Below are positions 57,685-64,000 of a stretch of 64,000 bases of DNA, piece after piece (position 1 is the first letter of the stretch; each line of letters opens with the position of its first letter). The DNA comes from Polynucleobacter sp. 30F-ANTBAC. Lineage in GTDB: Bacteria > Pseudomonadota > Gammaproteobacteria > Burkholderiales > Burkholderiaceae. The DNA lies in assembly GCF_018882385.1 (NCBI RefSeq), contig NZ_JACVON010000002.1:496001-560000 (forward strand). The letters are read 5' to 3'. Below the pieces are notes generated by a model. That model was not told the DNA's origin, did no database searches, and worked only from the letters and a program-made list of their open reading frames with translations. Made by a program: the position numbers and the translations under genes.

Positions 57685-59967
57685 GTGGCTACCAATCCTG
57701 ATGCACAAGGCATCTTAGCCGCCATCCTAGAGCAGTCTAGCCGGCATTTATTTGGACCCACGTCCCAGCCGGCTAAGCCTCCCAAACCGCAAGTCATTTC
57801 GCTTGCGGGACTTACTGAAAAAATTACCCACCTCAAGCCTGAAGAAATAGCTTTAGTTCGTAAAGCTTTTCAATATGCTGATTCAGCCCATTTGGGTCAG
57901 TATCGCCAGAGTGGTGAGCCTTACATTACCCACCCCTTAGCCGTTGCTGAGTTATGCGCCAGTTGGCGTTTGGATGCCTCTTCCATCATGGCCGCGCTGT
58001 TACACGATGTGATTGAAGATACCGGCAGTACCCGTGAGGAGTTGGTGGAAGTCTTTGGCAGCAAAGTAGCGGAACTGGTGGAGGGTTTAACGAAGTTAGA
58101 TAAGCTAGAGTTCCAAAGCCATGCTGAGGCTCAAGCCGAGAGCTTTAGAAAAATGTTCATGGCGATGGCTCGCGATGTTCGAGTCATTTTGGTGAAGTTA
58201 GCTGACCGCTTGCACAACATGAGAACTCTGGACGCGATGGCTTTGGCTAAGCGGAAGAGAGTTGCCTTAGAAACTTCTGAAATTTACGCCCCGATTGCCC
58301 ATCGCCTAGGTCTTAATCAAGTTTATCGAGAGCTCCAAGACTTAAGCTTTATGAACTGGGCGCCGTTTCGTTATGCCACTTTGAATAATGCGATTAAAAA
58401 GGCCCGTGGTAACCGTAAAGAAATGGTGGCGAAAATCTTGGATGCCGCCAGAATGGCTTTAAGTAAATCTGGTTTGGAATCGGATTTACGTGGGCGCGAA
58501 AAAACGCTTTACAGTATTTATATGAAGATGCGTCAGAAGCACTTGAGCTTTTCTCAAGTGTTAGACGTTTATGCCTTTAGGGTAACTCTCAACACGGTGG
58601 ACGAGTGCTACCGAGCGCTTGGCGTTTTACATGCCTTGTATAAGCCGATGCCCGGGAAGTTCAAAGACTATATTGCGATTCCTAAGTTGAATGGCTATCA
58701 GTCTCTTCATACGACTTTAGTAGGCCCCTTTGGTATGCCAGTAGAGTTCCAGATTCGTACCCAAGATATGCACGAAGTGGCGGAGGAAGGTGTTGCTGCA
58801 CACTGGGCCTACAAAGAAGGTGATGACGATTTAACAGAAATGCAAACCAGAGCTCATCAATGGTTGCAGTCGTTAATTGATATACAAAATAAGAGCGGCG
58901 ACTCTCAAGAGTTCTTGGAACATGTCAAAATTGATTTGTTCCCGGATGCTGTTTACGTCTTTACACCTAAGGGTCAAATCCGAGCTTTGCCAAGAGGCGC
59001 AACAGTTTTAGACTTTGCCTATGCAGTTCATAGTGACTTGGGTAATGAGTGTGTGGGCGCTAAGGTGAATGGTGTTCAGCTACCGCTTAGAACAGAATTG
59101 AAGAATGGCGATATTGTTGAAATTACTTCTGTGCCTAATTCTCAACCAAATCCTGTCTGGCTCACTTTTGTTAAAACAGGTAAAGCCAGGGCAGCTATTC
59201 GCCACTTCTTAAAAACCCGCCGTTACTCGGAAGCGATTCAGTTGGGTGAGCGTTTGTTATCTCAGGCTCTCAGACAGCAAGGCAGTGATGCCGCTTTGGT
59301 AACGGATGAGGTTTGGGAAAAGCTTTTGCATTGGACCGGTTCAAAAGGTCGTGAAGAGTTGTGTGCCGATATGGCCATGGGGCATCGCGTCCCAGCTGTG
59401 ATTGCGAAGCGTATTGAGATGATTGTTTATGAAAATAAAGGTCATTCTTCACAAATGCGTTTGGATACCCCGGATTGGGATCCTGCTGATGAGTCGACTA
59501 TTCACCATCGTCAAGCCATTATGATTGATGGAGCGGGTGGTCAATCAGTGACTTTCCCTGCCTGTTGTCACGCTATCCCTGGCGACACTATCTTGGGTTA
59601 CCTTGGCAAAGGAGAGGGCTTGCAAATTCATACCGATGTTTGCCGTCAAGCTTTGCGTTTGCAGCACCGTGATCCAGAGCATTGGATTGATGTGGTGTGG
59701 TCGGATGACATTAAGCGTAGCTTTGATGTGGCCATTCGTGTCGATGTTAAAAATGGTAAAGGTGTTTTAGCAAAGATTGCCGGCACGCTAACCTCGGCTG
59801 ATGCCAATATTGCTCACGTTGCTATGGAAGATCGTTTCACTGAGGTGGGTGCTGTTTCCATTCACTTTGTTATTCAGGTTGATAGCCGATACCATCTCGC
59901 TAAGGTCATGAGGCGCTTAAGGCAGAATGCGGATATCTTAAGAATTACAAGAGTTTTTGGTAAGTAA
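57685..59967 (+). CDS. spoT: Bifunctional (p)ppGpp synthase/hydrolase (RSH, SpoT-type)
   Basis: 760 residues starting at GTG (57685), with AGAGGTG upstream. HD hydrolase domain has HDVIED at 107-112; the synthetase shows the basic KFKD (325-328), the charge pattern of bifunctional enzymes (RxKD) rather than ExDD of RelA. Then TGS (DAVYVFTPKG), helical, and C-terminal ACT domains. The only RSH gene in the window. Tail overlaps the convergent greB by 23 bases. Confidence 0.94.
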   Translation: MATNPDAQGILAAILEQSSRHLFGPTSQPAKPPKPQVISLAGLTEKITHLKPEEIALVRKAFQYADSAHLGQYRQSGEPYITHPLAVAELCASWRLDASSIMAALLHDVIEDTGSTREELVEVFGSKVAELVEGLTKLDKLEFQSHAEAQAESFRKMFMAMARDVRVILVKLADRLHNMRTLDAMALAKRKRVALETSEIYAPIAHRLGLNQVYRELQDLSFMNWAPFRYATLNNAIKKARGNRKEMVAKILDAARMALSKSGLESDLRGREKTLYSIYMKMRQKHLSFSQVLDVYAFRVTLNTVDECYRALGVLHALYKPMPGKFKDYIAIPKLNGYQSLHTTLVGPFGMPVEFQIRTQDMHEVAEEGVAAHWAYKEGDDDLTEMQTRAHQWLQSLIDIQNKSGDSQEFLEHVKIDLFPDAVYVFTPKGQIRALPRGATVLDFAYAVHSDLGNECVGAKVNGVQLPLRTELKNGDIVEITSVPNSQPNPVWLTFVKTGKARAAIRHFLKTRRYSEAIQLGERLLSQALRQQGSDAALVTDEVWEKLLHWTGSKGREELCADMAMGHRVPAVIAKRIEMIVYENKGHSSQMRLDTPDWDPADESTIHHRQAIMIDGAGGQSVTFPACCHAIPGDTILGYLGKGEGLQIHTDVCRQALRLQHRDPEHWIDVVWSDDIKRSFDVAIRVDVKNGKGVLAKIAGTLTSADANIAHVAMEDRFTEVGAVSIHFVIQVDSRYHLAKVMRRLRQNADILRITRVFGK

Positions 59968-60430
59968 CCCGCAAAATATCAACCGCTTTCATACCCGTTG
60001 GAGTTGCCAGTTTCACGGTATCACCTTCCCTAGCTTTGATAAGTGCTTTAGCAATCGGTGAGATCCAGCTCACATGGCCTTTATCCATGTCGACCTCATC
60101 TACACCCACAATGGCAACGGTTGTTTCTGTGCCATCTTCATCGGCAAAGGTGACTGTGGCACCAAAAAATACCTGATCTGTTTGTTCGCGAGTCTCTGGG
60201 TCAACTACAACGGCATCTTCTAAGCGCTTGGTTAAGAAGTAAATTCTCCGGTCAATTTCCCGTAGGCGCTTCTTACCATACTGATAATCAGCATTTTCAG
60301 AGCGGTCGCCGTTGGAGGCTGCCCATGTGACTGTTTTAACAATCGTCGGGCGTTCGGTGTCCAAAAGATGCAAAAGTTCATCTTTAATACGTTGGTGACC
60401 GGCAGGAGTTATGTAGTTTTTAATTTCCAT
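59945..60430 (-). CDS. greB: Transcription elongation factor GreB
   Basis: 161 residues. N-terminal coiled coil with the acidic tip NGDRSENADYQYGKKRLREIDRRIYFL, which distinguishes GreB, and the C-terminal FKBP-like domain (IVGVDEVDMDKGHVSWISPIAKALI). Stimulates cleavage of backtracked RNA in RNA polymerase. Convergent overlap with spoT (23 bases); divergent from tRNA-Arg 19 bases away. Confidence 0.93.
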   Translation of the reverse strand: MEIKNYITPAGHQRIKDELLHLLDTERPTIVKTVTWAASNGDRSENADYQYGKKRLREIDRRIYFLTKRLEDAVVVDPETREQTDQVFFGATVTFADEDGTETTVAIVGVDEVDMDKGHVSWISPIAKALIKAREGDTVKLATPTGMKAVDILRVTYQKLL

Positions 60431-60449
60431 GGCATAATATTGGTCTTAA

Positions 60450-60526
60450 GCGGCTGTAGCTCAGTTGGATAGAGTACTTGGCTACGAACCAAGGGGTCGT
60501 GGGTTCAATTCCTGCCAGCCGCACCA
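60450..60526 (+). tRNA. tRNA-Arg (anticodon ACG)
   Basis: 77-base tRNA. Acceptor GCGGCTG pairs with CAGCCGC, discriminator A, CCA encoded. The anticodon loop CTACGAA gives ACG at 60484-60486 (A34 to be inosine), T-loop TTCAATT. Reads CGU, CGC and CGA. Confidence 0.96.
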
Positions 60527-60532
60527 AATAAG

Positions 60533-60562
60533 AAGGGCCTAGTTTATAACTAGGCCCTTTTT
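60533..60562 (+). terminator. Terminator after tRNA-Arg
   Basis: 12-bp stem AAGGGCCTAGTT with its complement (60533-60544 with 60548-60559), loop TAT, T-run to 60562. Confidence 0.9.
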
Positions 60563-60661
60563 CATTCAAGTTAAACATTTACCGAAACCATTTATTTATT
60601 TTGGCTATAAATTTTGTGGTCAAATATTTCAAAATAAATACTTCAATTAAGGGAAAAGTTA

Positions 60662-61633
60662 GTGATATTGCGTCGTTTAGTCATGGCTGGATTTATCGTT
60701 CTACTATCGAACGCAAGTCTTTCTTTTGCCCATAATTATCCTAATAAGCCTATTCGCTTAATTGTTCCGTTTGCCCCAGGTGGAAGTACTGACATTATTG
60801 CTAGAGCGATTGCTGAACCTTTGAGTCGGGTTCTTGGTCAAGAAGTTCTAGTTGAGAATAAAGCTGGTGCTGGTGGATCAATTGGGGCACTCGATATCAT
60901 CAAAAGCTCAAAAGAAGGTTATGTTCTCGGAATGGCTACGGTTTCGACAACAGCATCAAACCCAGCAATTAACAAGAAGATTGGGTATGACCCCATCAGA
61001 GATTTTCAGGCTATTACCAATATTGCTGCAACTCCCAACGTTCTTGCTGTGCACCCTAGCTTTCCAGCTAAAGATTACAAATCATTTATTGAGTTAATTA
61101 AACGTCACCCAGGTAAGTACGCCTATTCGAGTTCAGGGGCAGGTGGCATCGGACATTTGCAAACAGAGTTATTTAAAAATCTAAGTGGTGCGGTTATCAA
61201 TCATGTGCCATATCGTGGTGCAGGACCTGCATTGGTTGATACAGTTGCTGGCAAAGTACCTATTATTTTTGATAATTTACCCTCAGCTATTCCTTATATC
61301 AAAGAGGGTCGATTGATTCCGATTGTGGTGGCAGCCCCCAAGCGGTTAGCTAATTTGCCGCATGTACCTACTTTTGCTGAGGTCGGTTTAACACCTGTCA
61401 ATCGTATGGCCTATTACGGCTTACTGGGTCCTTCAGGGATGTCAAAAGAGGCAGTAGATAAGATCTATCAAGGTGTTCAGAAGGTTTTAAAAGACCCGGC
61501 CGTTCGCAAACGCATCGCTGATACAGGCTCTTTTATTGTGGGTAATACGCCCGAGCAATTTGGAGCAGAGATTAAGGCTGAGTTTGAGATTTATAAAAAC
61601 CTAGTTTCAGCTCAAGGCTTATCACTCTATTAA
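60662..61633 (+). CDS. Tripartite tricarboxylate transporter substrate-binding protein (Bug family)
   Basis: 323 residues starting at GTG (60662) behind AAGGGAAA. Signal peptide (AGFIVLLSNASLSFA), then the Bug signature NYPNKPIRLIVPFAPGGSTDIIARAIAEPLS and AGAGGSIGA, SSGAGGIGHL, NHVPYRGAGPAL. Binds a carboxylate in the periplasm for a TctAB-type permease. No tctA/tctB is nearby; orphan Bug genes are common in Burkholderiales. Ligand unknown. Confidence 0.9.
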   Translation: MILRRLVMAGFIVLLSNASLSFAHNYPNKPIRLIVPFAPGGSTDIIARAIAEPLSRVLGQEVLVENKAGAGGSIGALDIIKSSKEGYVLGMATVSTTASNPAINKKIGYDPIRDFQAITNIAATPNVLAVHPSFPAKDYKSFIELIKRHPGKYAYSSSGAGGIGHLQTELFKNLSGAVINHVPYRGAGPALVDTVAGKVPIIFDNLPSAIPYIKEGRLIPIVVAAPKRLANLPHVPTFAEVGLTPVNRMAYYGLLGPSGMSKEAVDKIYQGVQKVLKDPAVRKRIADTGSFIVGNTPEQFGAEIKAEFEIYKNLVSAQGLSLY

Positions 61634-61757
61634 TTTTTATTGAGGGGATTTTAAAAAGCCCCTTCAATGTCAGGTCATACGTTCGGGGCTTATTTCGCTT
61701 ATATTTAAGCTTCTCAAACGACAGCAGCTACATTGATAGCTTATTCAAGAAAGATTT

Positions 61758-64000
61758 ATGAGTCCAATAACTCGCTCTCTGAGGTCGATAGAATTTATTT
61801 GGCTTTTCGTTGCGCTAGTTGTATCTGTTGCATCTTTAAGTAGTGTGGCTTATTTGGCCGATAGGATGCAACGAGCATTTGAACGTGATGCGAAGCAGTT
61901 AATTGCTGCCGATGCATTGATTCAGAGTGATCAACCCTTGCCAGCCCTGTTTCTTCAAGAGGCTCAATCAAGAGGGTTGAATACGGCCCAAACAACTGTT
62001 TTCCCAACCATGTCCAGTGGCGGTCAACAAGCCAAGCTGGTGGCTTTAAAAGCGGTTACAGAGAATTACCCGTTGCGCGGTACGCTCAAAATTAGTTCAG
62101 ATGGAGTTTCAAAAGGGGTGGCTGTTCAGGGTATTCCAGAGCCCGGTACCGTGTGGGTCGACCCTACCTTGTTGCCTAGCTTAAATCTCAAAGTAGGAGA
62201 TCTTCTAAGCTTGGGTCAATCTCAATTCAAGATCAGTGCCGTTTTGACGCAAGAGATGGATAAAGGCGCTGGCTTTTTAAATTTTGCGCCACGCGTGATG
62301 ATTCGTGATTCAGAATTAGCTGCCACTCAACTCATTGGGTTTGGTAGTCGTGTGACTTATCGCTTTCTCATTTCTGGCTCTGACAAACTGGTTGAAGATT
62401 ATTTGATATGGGTTGATCAGAAAATTAGCTCGCAGCAGTTACGTGGCGTGAAAGTGGAAGATGTTGATAATGCTCAACCTTTAATGAGGGCAACCTTGGA
62501 TAGGGCTGAACGATTCTTATCACTCGTTGCAATGCTCACAGCCATGATTGCTGCTGTTGCAATGGCTTTAGCATCCAAGCGCTATATCTCCAAACAATCT
62601 AGCCCTGCAGCGATTTGGAAGTGTTTGGGGGCTAGCAGAAAACAAGTCTTATTCGAGCACTTCAGAGCAAGTTTGGTTGTGGCGATATTGGGTGGCTTGA
62701 TGGGGGCATTTTTAGGTTGGCTCGGGCATCAAGCGTTATTGCTATTCCTAGGGGATCTATTGGTTGCTGATTTGCCACCAGCATCGATTTGGCCGTTAAT
62801 TTGGTCTTTATTGGTATCGGTGGTTTTGTTGTTAGGGTTTATTTGGCCACCGCTTATGGCCTTAAGCGATGTTTCACCGTTACGTGTTCTAAGGAAAGAT
62901 ATTCCTTTTCCCAAAACCTCCACATGGTTGTTAATGTTGTTAGGTTTAATGAGTTTCTTTGGTTTATTGATTCTGGTAGCAAAAGATTTCAAGTTGGCTT
63001 TAATCACCTTAGGTGGTTTTGCTGCTTGCGCTGTGGTCTTTGTTCTTATTTCTTGGGTGGCGGTACATGGTTTTGCCAAGTTAGCAGAGCATTCTATTTT
63101 TGGCCGTCATGTGGTCCAGCGCTTTGCTTGGCAATCTTTATCGAGAAGAAGTTTATTCACAGGTTTACAAATTGCTTCATTAGCGATTGCCATCATGGCT
63201 TTGCTACTTTTAGCTGTTGTGAGACAGGATCTGTTGAGCGCATGGAAAACTGGAGCGCCAGCGGATGCTCCAAATCGGTTTCTAATCAACATCCAGCCAG
63301 AGCAAAAAAATCTTATTCAGGAAAAACTTTTTGCGGCTCAGGTAAATCAAGTGATTTTGTACCCGATGATCAGAGGTAGACTCACGCACATCAATCAAAA
63401 GTTGGTGATGCCGGATCACTATCAAGATGCCAGGGCCAAGAGGTTGGTTGATCGAGAATTTAACCTTTCTTATGCTTCGGAGATGCCTGATAAAAATAAG
63501 TTGGTGGCAGGTCAGTGGCATGGGGCAACGAACTTGCCAGAAATATCAATGGAGCAAGGGATTGCTAAGACTTTAGGATTCTCATTAGGAGATACGCTGG
63601 CTTTTGATATTGCAGGCATTCCTGTGGAGGCTAAAGTGACCTCTATTCGACAATTGGACTGGGGAAGTATGCGTGTGAACTTCTTTGCGATCTTGCCGCC
63701 AGCCATGATGGTGGATATGCCGCAAACTTGGATTACTGCTTATCAACAATCACCCACTCCTGCCGGTGCTTTGCCAGTTGATATTTCTTTGGTTAGCCAA
63801 TTCCCGAACATCACGGTCGTGGATGTGGAGGCCGCGCTTAATCAAGTTCAAGATGTTTTGAATAAGCTCTCTGCTGCCATTGAGCTTTTATTTGCCTTAA
63901 CGATTTGTGCGGGCGGATTGGTATTGGCTGCTTCGTTAGCCTCTACTCAAGATCAGCGTTTAAAGGATGCGGGCCTATTAAAAACTTTAGGGGCGACCAA
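61758..64000 (+). CDS. YbbP-like ABC transporter permease (FtsX family), cut by window end
   Basis: Open frame from the ATG at 61758 to the window edge, about 747 codons with no stop; the rest lies outside. MSPITRSLRSIEFIWLFVALVVSVASL start, first helix about 13-33, then a large periplasmic domain, and FtsX-type helix groups (AERFLSLVAMLTAMIAAVAMALA; CLGASRKQVLFEHFRASLVVAILGG). The end has TICAGGLVLAASLASTQDQRLKDAGLLKTLGAT, the second FtsX cytoplasmic motif. E. coli YbbP works with the YbbA ATPase, whose gene would lie outside. Function: possible lipoprotein or lipid extraction. Confidence 0.87.
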   Translation, partial: MSPITRSLRSIEFIWLFVALVVSVASLSSVAYLADRMQRAFERDAKQLIAADALIQSDQPLPALFLQEAQSRGLNTAQTTVFPTMSSGGQQAKLVALKAVTENYPLRGTLKISSDGVSKGVAVQGIPEPGTVWVDPTLLPSLNLKVGDLLSLGQSQFKISAVLTQEMDKGAGFLNFAPRVMIRDSELAATQLIGFGSRVTYRFLISGSDKLVEDYLIWVDQKISSQQLRGVKVEDVDNAQPLMRATLDRAERFLSLVAMLTAMIAAVAMALASKRYISKQSSPAAIWKCLGASRKQVLFEHFRASLVVAILGGLMGAFLGWLGHQALLLFLGDLLVADLPPASIWPLIWSLLVSVVLLLGFIWPPLMALSDVSPLRVLRKDIPFPKTSTWLLMLLGLMSFFGLLILVAKDFKLALITLGGFAACAVVFVLISWVAVHGFAKLAEHSIFGRHVVQRFAWQSLSRRSLFTGLQIASLAIAIMALLLLAVVRQDLLSAWKTGAPADAPNRFLINIQPEQKNLIQEKLFAAQVNQVILYPMIRGRLTHINQKLVMPDHYQDARAKRLVDREFNLSYASEMPDKNKLVAGQWHGATNLPEISMEQGIAKTLGFSLGDTLAFDIAGIPVEAKVTSIRQLDWGSMRVNFFAILPPAMMVDMPQTWITAYQQSPTPAGALPVDISLVSQFPNITVVDVEAALNQVQDVLNKLSAAIELLFALTICAGGLVLAASLASTQDQRLKDAGLLKTLGAT

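Overview
The window looks like a chromosome segment of a small, low-GC, free-living betaproteobacterium of the Burkholderiales, most like Polynucleobacter (freshwater). This is an inference from gene order and protein character (trxB/ftsK-lolA-serS, nadE-glnB, rpoZ-spoT with a convergent greB, nadB facing nadC-nadA, a Bug-type binding protein, a phasin), not from a database search. Genes are densely packed with many ATGA overlaps. I see no insertion sequence, prophage or CRISPR array, and no conventional DNA-binding transcription regulator apart from HU (plus the PII signalling protein).

Region 1 (1-18667) is a catabolic block for a bulky, probably steroid- or isoprenoid-like carboxylic acid. 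A plus-strand operon encodes the end of a MaoC-type hydratase, an alpha-methylacyl-CoA racemase-like protein, a FadD-type CoA ligase, an SDR, a C-C bond hydrolase-like protein, an acyl-CoA dehydrogenase, an HsdA-like hydroxysteroid dehydrogenase and a KshA-like Rieske oxygenase. A convergent minus-strand operon carries a CrtC/AttH-like protein, an APH-type kinase-like protein and an EthD-domain protein. Then come etfBA (electron acceptor for the dehydrogenases), an amidase, a Cache-like exported protein, another SDR, and a minus-strand group with a DUF2889 protein and a pair of overlapping, probably heteromeric acyl-CoA dehydrogenases.

Region 2 (18936-23956) is a c-di-GMP and exopolysaccharide locus: a PAS-GAF-HD-GYP protein, a membrane GGDEF cyclase with an I-site, a PgaC-like glycosyltransferase, an outer-membrane beta-barrel and a small membrane protein. 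Region 3 (24019-31653) holds a phasin with a histone-H1-like tail, a lipoprotein, a lipocalin, cytochromes b561 and c', an M50 protease coupled to a copper chaperone, divergent copA, a glutathione transferase, nnrD and an unlisted 44-residue membrane peptide.

Region 4 (31697-60526) is mostly core housekeeping: ubiC-rhlE, ppa, nadE, glnB, trxB, ftsK-lolA-serS, HU, a DODA-type dioxygenase, a methyltransferase, prfC, the NAD genes nadB/nadC/nadA, panD, a phosphohexomutase and pgi, tRNA-Ser(TGA), hemW-rdgB-rph, yicC-gmk, rpoZ-spoT, greB and tRNA-Arg(ACG). Region 5 (60662-64000) holds a Bug-type periplasmic binding protein and a YbbP/FtsX-like permease cut by the window edge.

The most interesting items are the steroid-like gene set, with its unusually long Rieske cluster loop, predicted catalytic/non-catalytic dehydrogenase pair and stand-alone kinase-like gene; a hairpin that sequesters the Shine-Dalgarno of the rhlE-type helicase; and a strong terminator embedded in the coding sequence of the opposing gene.
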